A DNA stretch of 64,000 bases from Thalassolituus maritimus (GTDB lineage: Bacteria > Pseudomonadota > Gammaproteobacteria > Pseudomonadales > Oceanobacteraceae). The stretch covers positions 1-64,000 of the forward strand of contig CAJWBH010000016.1 of assembly GCA_913019975.1 (NCBI GenBank). Direction: 5' to 3'. The position numbers were made by a program, and so were the translations under genes. Shown piece after piece: positions 56,130-63,513 of this stretch (the first letter of the stretch is position 1; each line of letters begins with the position of its first letter). The notes beneath the pieces were generated by a model. The model saw only the letters and a program-made list of their open reading frames with translations. It made no database searches and was not told the DNA's origin.

Positions 56130-56217
56130 AGGTTTCTACATCGCGGGTCGCTGCAAGTACGTCTATGTAAGCTCAAGCTGCGCCATCCCTGGCGCAGATG
56201 CCCGCTTTCGCAGACAA
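56130..56217. repeat. Imperfect palindromic intergenic element, copy 3
   Basis: A central 20-bp palindrome, CTGCGCCATCCCTGGCGCAG (56178-56197), is flanked by outer arms beginning TCAGGTT (near 56129) and ending AACCTGA (near 56223) that pair imperfectly with gaps. It fills most of the hslR-yrfG gap and shares the CCATCC-n-TGG core with the element at 34698. Confidence 0.5.
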
Positions 56218-56226
56218 CCTGACTCA

Positions 56227-56883
56227 CTAAAATTTGAATTCATCGAAGTGGTGGATACCCGGAAAGCGACTGTCGGTATTCGGCGCTTTCTGGCTGTCTG
56301 GATGAAAGATCGTCAGCAGCCAGCGGATACCCCATTTCTCTGCCGATTCTAACACAGCCTGGCTGTCGTCAATCAGTAGGGAACGCTCTTTATCAAAGGG
56401 TTCTTCGCGTTGCAGATGGTCCCAGAACGCCTGACTTTCTTTCGGTTCTTTATAGTCATGCGAGCTGATGACGTGATCGACGAGTTTATCGAGCCCGGTA
56501 CGCTCCATTTTCAGGTCCACACTGTCGCGGTGTGCATTAGTGACGATCACCGTGCGCTTGCCAAGCTTCTTCATGGTATCGAGGAAGTCTTCCACATGCG
56601 GGCGAAAACCAATTTTGTCCTGCACATCGCGCTTAAGCTCAGCGATGGGCAGGCCCGTAAGGTCACTCCAGTGATCCAGACAATACCAGTTGAGCGTGCC
56701 ACGCAGGCCGACAAAACTTTTGTTCAGCTCTGCGAGAGCTTCTTCTTCTGAGAGGCCGTGATGCTCGGCGTATTTACTCGGCACGTGCTCCAGCCAGAAG
56801 TAATTGTCGAAATGCAGATCGAGCAGGGTGCCGTCCATATCTAACAGAACCGTGTCTATCTCTTGCCAGTCTGGCATCGTCAT
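56227..56883 (-). CDS. yrfG: GMP/IMP nucleotidase (HAD family)
   Basis: YrfG dephosphorylates GMP and IMP. The HAD motifs are visible: DMDGTLLDL (motif I), VTNAH (motif II), a lysine in DYKEPKESQAFW (motif III) and LLIDDSQAVL (motif IV). The long N-terminal cap with FDNYFWLEHVPSKYAEHHG is typical of YrfG. ATG 56883 or the in-frame ATG six bases further in may be used. It is divergent from nudE, as in Enterobacteria and pseudomonads. Confidence 0.93.
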   Translation of the reverse strand: MTMPDWQEIDTVLLDMDGTLLDLHFDNYFWLEHVPSKYAEHHGLSEEEALAELNKSFVGLRGTLNWYCLDHWSDLTGLPIAELKRDVQDKIGFRPHVEDFLDTMKKLGKRTVIVTNAHRDSVDLKMERTGLDKLVDHVISSHDYKEPKESQAFWDHLQREEPFDKERSLLIDDSQAVLESAEKWGIRWLLTIFHPDSQKAPNTDSRFPGIHHFDEFKF

Positions 56884-56933
56884 GCGCTAATACCTTACGA
56901 AAAGTGTTCACCGACTATTTAAACAGGGCTGTC

Positions 56934-57497
56934 ATGCATAAAAAACCCGAAATCCTGAATCGCCACATGGTCGCAGAAAGCCGCCTGTTCCGGGTGGAAT
57001 CCATTGACCTCAGGTTCAGTAACGGCGTTGAACGAACTTACGAACGGCTGGTGCCCGGTGGCAGCGGCGCCGTCATGATGGTCGCTCTGCTGGATGATGA
57101 AACGGTTGCCCTGATACGTGAATATGGGGGCGGTGTTGAAGATTACACCCTTACCCTGCCAAAAGGTGCGGTGGACCTGGGCGAATCGATGCGTGATGCC
57201 TGCAACCGCGAACTGCAGGAAGAAATCGGTTTTGCTGCGCGCGAGTTCGTTTATCTGAAGAAAATGAGCCTGTCGCCAAGCTACATGCGAGGGGGCATCG
57301 ATGTGGTGCTTGCCCGTGACTTGTATCCGTCAAAGCTGGAAGGCGATGAGCCAGAGCCACTGGAGCTGGTTGAGTGGAAGCTCAAGGATCTGACCGAGCT
57401 TTACGGCCGCGATGACTTTAACGAAGGTCGTGCAATCGGTGCCTTAGCGGTTGCTGTTGAATATCTGAATGGCCGCTTTGAGGGCACGCCGCTCTAG
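56934..57497 (+). CDS. nudE: ADP compounds hydrolase NudE
   Basis: NudE hydrolyses ADP-ribose, Ap3A and NADH-type compounds. The Nudix box reads GAVDLGESMRDACNRELQEE followed by IGF, a full match to the consensus GX5EX7REUXEEXGU. The N-terminus HKKPEILNRHMVAESRLF fits the family. ATG 56934 has AGGG six bases upstream; the frame extends to a GTG at 56904 without support. It is divergent from yrfG and followed at once by an unrelated gene instead of the cysQ seen in some relatives. Confidence 0.94.
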   Translation: MHKKPEILNRHMVAESRLFRVESIDLRFSNGVERTYERLVPGGSGAVMMVALLDDETVALIREYGGGVEDYTLTLPKGAVDLGESMRDACNRELQEEIGFAAREFVYLKKMSLSPSYMRGGIDVVLARDLYPSKLEGDEPEPLELVEWKLKDLTELYGRDDFNEGRAIGALAVAVEYLNGRFEGTPL

Positions 57498-57519
57498 CGG
57501 AATTTGGGTGTAACTTCTG

Positions 57520-58023
57520 ATGTCGAGCAGCGAAGACGAGAAGCTCCGTCTTGAGCATGAAGCGGCCAAGCTGTTTATGCGGTCGTACGAGAAAGAAACC
57601 GGCCATAAAATACGGCATTTGTGGCACAACCTTCCGACCAAGCCCGATGTGTCCTGTCTGCTTGAAGGAGATAAGCTCGACATTGAAGTTGCTCATTTAT
57701 ACGGCAGCGAGGCCGAGGCCATGAAAATTCTGGGTCGGTCGCTGAGTGCTGAGACACAGTCGGCTTTGGCGGAACAGGAGCTGGAGCACAATACCGATCA
57801 ACGCCTGGTCAGTGCACTGAACCGGATACTGCGCCAGAAAGCGGAGAAAACCTATCAGAGCCAGCGTGCCTGGCTACTTATCCGCAACGCACACCCGCAA
57901 TGGAATGCGCGCAAGATCATTCAATTCATCAATAAAATTCAGGTGCCCGCATCTCACCCGTTTGAGCAGATCTGGATACTTGGCGACATGCATGGCAAAT
58001 CTGGCATCCTGCAACTGGCCTGA
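57520..58023 (+). CDS. Unknown protein with possible PD-(D/E)XK-like motif
   Basis: The 167-residue protein starts 22 bases after nudE on the same strand. I do not recognise it. The stretch TKPDVSCLLEGDKLDIEVAHLYG has the PD...(D/E)x(V) spacing of PD-(D/E)XK nuclease cores, and a later WLLIRNAHPQW strand would suit that fold, but no clear lysine follows in the motif. A helical segment with Glu/Gln/Leu (about 75-110) lies between them. Nuclease function is a hypothesis only. It could be co-transcribed with nudE. Confidence 0.6.
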   Translation: MSSSEDEKLRLEHEAAKLFMRSYEKETGHKIRHLWHNLPTKPDVSCLLEGDKLDIEVAHLYGSEAEAMKILGRSLSAETQSALAEQELEHNTDQRLVSALNRILRQKAEKTYQSQRAWLLIRNAHPQWNARKIIQFINKIQVPASHPFEQIWILGDMHGKSGILQLA

Positions 58024-58099
58024 ACAGACTATCCCGCGCGCCGCCTGTTAAGACTGTGGTACTGTGCAGCCGGTCATCTTTTATTAATTCTGGGGTTTT

Positions 58100-59449
58100 A
58101 TGAGCGTCGAAGGCGCATTACTTACCAGCGGCTCTGTGGGGCGCCACCTGTATCACCAGACGTTGCCTATGGTGATAGGCATTCTGGCACTGATGTCGGT
58201 CGGGCTTCTGGATGCTTATTTTATTGGTAATTTAGGCAAGGACCCTCTGACGGCCGTTAGCTTTATCTTCCCGGTGGTGTTTGCTCTGTCCTCGCTTGGT
58301 GTCGGAGTGATCGCTGCCATTGCTTCTGTTGTTTCGCGGGCGTTAGGTTCAGGGCAGAAGCACAAGGCGCAGAGTCTGGTGGCTCTGGGAATTGTGGCAG
58401 CGGGTATTTTTGGCATTGTTATCACGGTGCTCCTGTTGCTCTTCAAACGCCCATTGTTTGAAGTGATGAATGCTTCTCCAGACCTGTTGCCATTAATCGA
58501 TTCCTATATGACCCCCTTTGCGTTCGGCTTCCCAATGTTGTTGATTAATATGGGCGGTAATGGTGCTCTGCGTGCTCAGGGCATGGCGGGTAAGGCGTCC
58601 CTCATTCTGATGATGATGGCACTGGTCAACCTGATACTCGACCCTATCCTGATTGCCGGTATTGGTAGCTTCGAAGGTTTCGGTATTAAAGGCGCGGCTT
58701 ACGCCACGGTGGCGGGTTGGACGCTGGCATCCATTCTGGCACTGGTGCTGATTGCGCGAAGCCCTGTCGGCCTGAACTTCTCTCGCCTGAAAGAGGCGCA
58801 TCCGGGTGAGGATATTCGTGCTCTGTTGAGGGTGGGTGCCCCGGCGGCAGTATCTAATTCCGTAAACCCCGTCGGCCTGTCTATCATGACGGCATTACTG
58901 GCGAAGTACGGCGATGCCGCAGTCGCGGGGTTTGGCGCCGGTGGTCGCTTGCAGGCGCTTGCCGTCGTACCTTTGTTGGCGCTCTCGAGTTCGATTGGCG
59001 GAATCGTTGGTCAGAACTGGGGGGCAGGCTATGGCGACCGGGCTCGTCGGGCGTTGTGGATGGCCATTGGCTTTTGTGTGGTGTACAGCCTGACGGCGGG
59101 CGCTTTGCTGGTAACCTGGCGTGAGTCTCTGGCGACAGTATTTACTGATAGCCCAGCAGTAATTGATGCTATTTCAACGTATCTAATGATCTCTGTCTGG
59201 GGGTATGCCGGCTTTGGTGCCCTGATCGTTGTGAATGGTGCGTTTAACGCAATTGATCGTGCTTACTGGGCGCTGGGGCAATCGGTTGTTCGTGTTGCTT
59301 TGATTATGGTACCTGTGGCGGTTGGCTTGAGTCTGGTGCTTGAGTCGCGTTCGATTTATGCCGCAGAGCTTATTGCTAACCTGGTCGGTGGCTTAGTGGC
59401 TATCATCCTTGGTCGTGCGTTACTGGATGATCGTTGGTTGCGGGCATAA
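58100..59449 (+). CDS. MATE family multidrug/Na+ antiporter
   Basis: The 449-residue protein has 12 predicted transmembrane helices and the MATE pattern: two related halves, each beginning with an amphipathic and helical segment (LYHQTLPMVIGILALMSVGLLDAYFIGNLG and VGAPAAVSNSVNPVGLSIMTALLAKYG). It probably exports cationic drugs or metabolites by Na+ or H+ exchange. The ATG at 58100 follows a GGGG site. It is transcribed separately from the preceding gene, 76 bases upstream. Confidence 0.92.
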   Translation: MSVEGALLTSGSVGRHLYHQTLPMVIGILALMSVGLLDAYFIGNLGKDPLTAVSFIFPVVFALSSLGVGVIAAIASVVSRALGSGQKHKAQSLVALGIVAAGIFGIVITVLLLLFKRPLFEVMNASPDLLPLIDSYMTPFAFGFPMLLINMGGNGALRAQGMAGKASLILMMMALVNLILDPILIAGIGSFEGFGIKGAAYATVAGWTLASILALVLIARSPVGLNFSRLKEAHPGEDIRALLRVGAPAAVSNSVNPVGLSIMTALLAKYGDAAVAGFGAGGRLQALAVVPLLALSSSIGGIVGQNWGAGYGDRARRALWMAIGFCVVYSLTAGALLVTWRESLATVFTDSPAVIDAISTYLMISVWGYAGFGALIVVNGAFNAIDRAYWALGQSVVRVALIMVPVAVGLSLVLESRSIYAAELIANLVGGLVAIILGRALLDDRWLRA

Positions 59450-59588
59450 TTTCATACTGTTTCCGGGACGATGGTTGGTAAAAATTTAAGCTTTTAAATG
59501 AATTCAGTCGAAATATATTGCTCGATAGTTCCGTTTTCAGAATGTAAACGTATAGTCAGGTGATATTGCCAATATACAAGGAGTTAAG

Positions 59589-60146
59589 ATGTCTAAGATA
59601 GACGATATCCTCGGAAAAATTGAGTCGTATGAATATACGCGAGAGGAACTGTTGAAACTGAAATTAAATGCTATTCGCGCCAGAACTTGGGGAGAGGAAG
59701 GAAAAAACAAACTTCTCGCCGCCATTGAGTATGCGCTTGAGCATATGCCAGTTGATAAAAACAGAAAGACTGATCGAGAAGTTATCATCGACAAAGGCGA
59801 TTATAAGATCAGCCGTGGGGGGCGTGATGGAGGAAACTTAGCCAGGTTAGAGGCTATTGCGATGAGCTTGTCGAAGGTTCCTGGTATATCGGACATGACG
59901 ATACTCAAGACTCAGATCAGAATTTATTTATATGGGAAACACTTTTTTGCTGGACTTAAAAGTACAGCTAATGACTGCTGGATTTCCTGTCGCGAGGATC
60001 ACGGAGTTTCGGAAGAAACCATCTCTGCATGGGGTGAGATTGGCGTAGTAGAGAAGAGCAAAAACTACGATAAACCTTGTATCGGCTTGCGAGCAGATTC
60101 GCCAGAAAAACTGGCTGCGGGTATTGCAGCAGTCCAATTTATTTAG
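59589..60146 (+). CDS. Orphan protein, unknown function, AT-richer
   Basis: The 185-residue protein is not recognised. It has a helical, charged N-terminus (MSKIDDILGKIESYEYTREELLKLKLNAIRAR) and a mixed alpha/beta rest with WISCREDHGVSEETISAWGEIG and repeated lysine-rich loops. No signal peptide or transmembrane segment is seen. AGGAGTTAAG precedes the ATG closely. Its codons look more A/T-rich than the neighbouring MATE and rsuA genes, which may point to recent acquisition, though I did not compute it. It is convergent with rsuA. Confidence 0.65.
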   Translation: MSKIDDILGKIESYEYTREELLKLKLNAIRARTWGEEGKNKLLAAIEYALEHMPVDKNRKTDREVIIDKGDYKISRGGRDGGNLARLEAIAMSLSKVPGISDMTILKTQIRIYLYGKHFFAGLKSTANDCWISCREDHGVSEETISAWGEIGVVEKSKNYDKPCIGLRADSPEKLAAGIAAVQFI

Positions 60147-60192
60147 ACATTGGTAGGCGCGCCGGCTTTAACAATGCTGAATCCAGGGCTAA

Positions 60193-60909
60193 CTATCTTT
60201 GACTGATATTAGATATAGCTCGATATTCCCCGCACTTCAGGGAGGCGTCCAGCCGGATGTCTCCAATCGCTACACGATGTAACCTCAATACCGGATTTCT
60301 AAAGTGCCCGAACATACGTTTTATCTGGTGGTACTTGCCTTCAGTTAACGTCACTGTTCCAGTATAGGGAGTCAGTCGCTCAAGGGTTGCTGGCTTAGTA
60401 GTAATACCTTCGAACGAAAAATAGATGCCTTCTTTAAAGGCCTTCACACACTCGTCGCTTATTGGGTTCTCCAGTGTCACTTCGTACACCTTTGCGACTT
60501 TTCTATCGGGTGCCATGAGCGCCTCAGACCAGTCGCTGTCGTTAGTCAGAAGCAGTAAGCCGGAGGAGTTCAGATCCAGTCGCCCGGCAATATGCATATC
60601 GCAAAGTTCAGCTTCAGGGAACCCTGCATCACGGAGCACATCAATGACGGTTGGATGAATATCGTCTATTGTGGCACTGACGACACCAACCGGTTTATGC
60701 AGCAGGACATAACGGCGAGTGCGATTCTGTAGCTCTTTGCCATCCAGAGTAATACGCGAGAAGTGATCAACCGGTTGATTGATGTCGGTCGCTACCCGTC
60801 CGTCTACCGTGACGCGGTTCTGCGCTAAGAGCGAGCGAACCGAGCGCTTCGGTGTGCCTGTGGTAACACTTAAAAACCGATCCAGGCGATAACGCTTCGC
60901 GGTCGCCAT
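60193..60909 (-). CDS. rsuA: 16S rRNA pseudouridine(516) synthase RsuA
   Basis: An S4 domain (about 6-60: LDRFLSVTTGTPKRSVRSLLAQNRVTVDG) is followed by the RsuA/RluB-type catalytic domain with the aspartate in AGRLDLNSSGLLLLTND and KVYEVTLENPI. The C-terminal TEGKYHQIKRMFGHFRNPVLRLHRVAIG is characteristic. RsuA is preferred over RluE/RluF because of size and the YEV and HQIKRM pattern. It is the last of six same-strand genes, two bases after the small membrane protein. Confidence 0.93.
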   Translation of the reverse strand: MATAKRYRLDRFLSVTTGTPKRSVRSLLAQNRVTVDGRVATDINQPVDHFSRITLDGKELQNRTRRYVLLHKPVGVVSATIDDIHPTVIDVLRDAGFPEAELCDMHIAGRLDLNSSGLLLLTNDSDWSEALMAPDRKVAKVYEVTLENPISDECVKAFKEGIYFSFEGITTKPATLERLTPYTGTVTLTEGKYHQIKRMFGHFRNPVLRLHRVAIGDIRLDASLKCGEYRAISNISQR

Positions 60910-60911
60910 GT

Positions 60912-61190
60912 TCAGCGATTTTTCCAGATGTTGGCGACCGCCTTATCATTGCCTAGAAAGCCAACAATTAAACAAACCAGACCGATCAGCCCGAAAATAA
61001 TCGCCGGGAATGCGCCGCCCGCCTGACCTGCCTGAACAGCAACCCAACCGCCGGCACCCGACAGCACGAGAAACAAACTTCCTACGGCAATCAGAATGGT
61101 TCGGTGAGATTCTTTATAAACGTATTCATCTTCGCTGTTTTCAAAAATATTCAGGATCGGAGCAAAGAGTTTTCTTAGAGCGTTTTTCAT
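60912..61190 (-). CDS. Small two-helix membrane protein
   Basis: The 92-residue product has an N-terminal amphipathic stretch (KNALRKLFAPILNIFENSEDEYVYKESHR), two transmembrane helices (about 32-52 and 60-80) and a short basic end. Not recognised. It lies between lrgB (26 bases upstream) and rsuA (two bases downstream) on the same strand, so it is likely expressed with them. Confidence 0.7.
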   Translation of the reverse strand: MKNALRKLFAPILNIFENSEDEYVYKESHRTILIAVGSLFLVLSGAGGWVAVQAGQAGGAFPAIIFGLIGLVCLIVGFLGNDKAVANIWKNR

Positions 61191-61216
61191 AGTAAATACT
61201 TTTTTATTGTGGCTTT

Positions 61217-61903
61217 TTACATCACTAGCGGTAACAGAACCGCGTGCAAGGTTGCGGTCAGAGTCATCGCCATCGCGGAATAAGCCGCTTGCTGATTTCC
61301 CAGCTCAATCGCACGGCTGGTACCAATGGCATGAGCACAGACACCCAGCGTAAGTCCCATGGCTTTGGGGTCATCGAGTTTAACGGATTTAAGCAAAGGC
61401 GGAATCATCAACGCACCGAACACGCCGGTAATGATGACAAACGCAGATGCCAGCGCACCAATACCGCCCAGTTGCTCACTGACCGTGACCGCTACCGGCG
61501 TGGTCACCGACTTGGTCGACATCGTAACTGTGATCGTGTCATTGCCGATCCAGAAATGCGCCATCGCCACCGCAACGGCCACCGTGGTACCGCTGCCCAG
61601 ACTGATCGCCAGCGAGATGCGCAGCCACTCCTTCTTCATCACATGAATAAACTGATAAAGAGGCACAGCCAGCATCACCACCACTGGTCCAAGCATCAAG
61701 TGCAGGTACTGCCCGCCCTCCATGTAGGTATCAAAACTGATGCCGGTGACCTCAAGCGCCACAGAGACCAAAATGATGCCCGTCAGAATCGGCGGCAGAA
61801 ACGCCGTATTACCTAACAGGCGATAGATGTGCTGACCCACAGTAAATGCCGCAATGGTCAGCATCGCCCAGAACAGCGGCATATGCAGAAGCTCATTCAG
61901 CAT
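61217..61903 (-). CDS. lrgB: LrgB/CidB-type holin-like protein
   Basis: LrgB family proteins act with LrgA in murein hydrolase control or, in other species, as organic-acid exporters. The 228-residue protein has six to eight helices and the family's LGPVVVMLAVPLYQF and KSVTTPVAVTVSEQLGG stretches and GTSRAIELG. Its start overlaps lrgA by 11 bases. It belongs to the array with the toxin-antitoxin pair upstream. Confidence 0.93.
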   Translation of the reverse strand: MLNELLHMPLFWAMLTIAAFTVGQHIYRLLGNTAFLPPILTGIILVSVALEVTGISFDTYMEGGQYLHLMLGPVVVMLAVPLYQFIHVMKKEWLRISLAISLGSGTTVAVAVAMAHFWIGNDTITVTMSTKSVTTPVAVTVSEQLGGIGALASAFVIITGVFGALMIPPLLKSVKLDDPKAMGLTLGVCAHAIGTSRAIELGNQQAAYSAMAMTLTATLHAVLLPLVM

Positions 61904-62234
61904 CAGACTTCCTCCGGAACCTCATAATGGCCGCACAGACAATCGCGCCGGGCACAATACTAACCGCCATAATCACCAGCAAGGCAACGCCGTTCTCTGC
62001 CAGCAGCTCCTTCTGAGTCACGAGGCCCACACTCACCGGGATAATAAACAGAGGCAACAGCGGCGACAGCGTCTTACTGATCTGCGACAGCGACTCAGGC
62101 GCACGCCCACGAATCATCAGGAACACTAGCAACAGCAGCATACCGATGATAGAGCCGGGGACAGGCGAATCCAGTTGGGACTGGAGCAGGTTGCCTGTGA
62201 CAAGAAAGAAAAGAAGAATTAAAAGACCAGTCAT
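61893..62234 (-). CDS. lrgA: LrgA/CidA-type holin-like protein
   Basis: The 113-residue protein has four transmembrane helices and the LrgA hallmark DSPVPGSIIGMLLL and LPLFIIPVSVGLV. Small holin-like LrgA forms oligomers in the membrane, in step with LrgB. It starts seven bases after the ParE toxin stop and overlaps lrgB by 11 bases. Its ribosome site is weak, which fits translational coupling to the toxin gene. Confidence 0.93.
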   Translation of the reverse strand: MTGLLILLFFLVTGNLLQSQLDSPVPGSIIGMLLLLVFLMIRGRAPESLSQISKTLSPLLPLFIIPVSVGLVTQKELLAENGVALLVIMAVSIVPGAIVCAAIMRFRRKSDAE

Positions 62235-62241
62235 CTGACAA

Positions 62242-62532
62242 TCACCATGACTCAGGCAGCTTACGGGATGAATGAAAAACGCGAAGTATCTCGACGCGTT
62301 TGAGCCTCGCGTTAACGCGGTAGGGCACGATGTATCGTGTGGCAGGAACTATCAGCTCGCGTGTTCCGGGAATCCGGCCGGGGTGTCCTAGTGCAGGGTT
62401 ATCTGCCAGAAGGCCAATGGCAGAGGTTGTGCTTTCTACGACTCTCATCGCTGCGCCTGGATCTGTCTCAGCGATGTAATCTGCTTCCTGCGTCAGATTG
62501 CTGAGCGCTTTGCGTAGCCACTTGATTTCCAT
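62242..62532 (-). CDS. parE: ParE/RelE-type toxin
   Basis: The 96-residue protein matches ParE toxins: IKWLRKALSNLTQEADYIAETDPGAAMRVVE, NPALGHPGRIPGTRELIVPATRYIVPYRV and the C-terminal VEILRVFHSSRKLPESW. ParE-type proteins block DNA gyrase; related RelE toxins cut mRNA, and the exact mode here is not known. The antitoxin gene is eight bases upstream, in the usual antitoxin-first order. Confidence 0.9.
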   Translation of the reverse strand: MEIKWLRKALSNLTQEADYIAETDPGAAMRVVESTTSAIGLLADNPALGHPGRIPGTRELIVPATRYIVPYRVNARLKRVEILRVFHSSRKLPESW

Positions 62533-62540
62533 CTATGGGG

Positions 62541-62783
62541 TCACTTCTTTGGCGTCTGCCATTTGCTAAGCGCGTCTGTCACCTCGGTTTCTGAAGCAAA
62601 GTCACCAGCATCCGCCTCCGTGAGGGCATCGAGAGTTTCCTGAATCTGCCATTCATTCAGCTCAACGAACTCACGCAATGCCTCGCTCGCCAGAAACGAT
62701 TTAGAGCGATGTGTAGCAGTTGCTAGCTTATCCAGCCGTTCTTTGAGCTCAGGTTCTAGCCGTATAGTCATGGTTGTGGACAT
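62541..62783 (-). CDS. Ribbon-helix-helix antitoxin (CopG/ParD type)
   Basis: The 80-residue protein starts with an RHH DNA-binding domain (MSTTMTIRLEPELKERLDKLATATHRSKSFLASEALREF) and ends with an acidic toxin-binding tail rich in Asp, Glu and Thr. This pattern is typical of antitoxins that pair with ParE. It probably represses its own promoter through the inverted repeat at 62803. GAGG precedes the ATG. Confidence 0.9.
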   Translation of the reverse strand: MSTTMTIRLEPELKERLDKLATATHRSKSFLASEALREFVELNEWQIQETLDALTEADAGDFASETEVTDALSKWQTPKK

Positions 62784-62802
62784 AGGGCACGCCTCACTAT
62801 GC

Positions 62803-62820
62803 TGTGTTCAAGTGTACACA
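62803..62820. promoter_or_regulatory. Candidate antitoxin operator
   Basis: TGTGT at 62803-62807 and ACACA at 62816-62820 form an inverted repeat, and the perfect 8-bp palindrome GTGTACAC (62812-62819) lies inside its right half. It starts 20 bases upstream of the antitoxin start, where RHH antitoxins bind. Confidence 0.45.
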
Positions 62821-62936
62821 ATGTAGCACGGTTTGATCGGAAGTGGATAGTTCGCCATGCAGGTTGACTCTTGTGGGTAATAGGAAAAACATGGGCACCA
62901 GCGTGAGAACTTCCCAGGCGTCAAAGGATTGTTGAA

Positions 62937-63359
62937 ATGGAATTGTTTATAAGAGTATTCGTGTCGGTGCTGACCGCGTTAACTTCTTTTGCTTTGTTGT
63001 TGAGCGGCTTATTTTCACTAATTGTTTGGTACGACGACGGTGAATTGGCGGATTTATTACCCGCTCTTGGTGTCGCCGGTATGATTTGGGTTTTTGGTCT
63101 CGTCTTATTTGGATTCAGCGGCCCCTTCTTCTGGTGTGTTTTCTATTTTCTTCTTCAGAGGCTAAAGCTTTCTGAGTTCAAAAAACATTTTCTGGCTGCA
63201 CTTTTATCCACGGCAACAGTCTCCACCCTGCAATTTAAAGTAGTCTTTAAGGAAGATATTGATCTGGAGAACTCAACTATTTTTCTGCCATTTATTCTGC
63301 CGGTTGTCGTTTTAAGCCTGGTTTTGTACAAGCGTTGGTACATAAAGAAGCCTGCTTGA
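62937..63359 (+). CDS. Hypothetical four-helix membrane protein
   Basis: The 140-residue product has four predicted transmembrane helices (about 7-30, 38-62, 78-95 and 118-135) and a basic end RWYIKKPA. Family unknown. It is divergent from the antitoxin gene, 153 bases apart, and its ribosome site is poor, so its expression is unclear. Confidence 0.65.
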   Translation: MELFIRVFVSVLTALTSFALLLSGLFSLIVWYDDGELADLLPALGVAGMIWVFGLVLFGFSGPFFWCVFYFLLQRLKLSEFKKHFLAALLSTATVSTLQFKVVFKEDIDLENSTIFLPFILPVVVLSLVLYKRWYIKKPA

Positions 63360-63513
63360 CCTGATTATGAAGTGGGCGACCATAGCAATAGTCACGGTTG
63401 ATGGTTGTTGCAGAGTTCGCTGATTTGAGATTCCTATCAGTCGCGGGTATTTACCCAAGAAGTGCGAATGATATAGCGTGGTGCTACTTCCATCTATATG
63501 AGTGATGCAGGAG

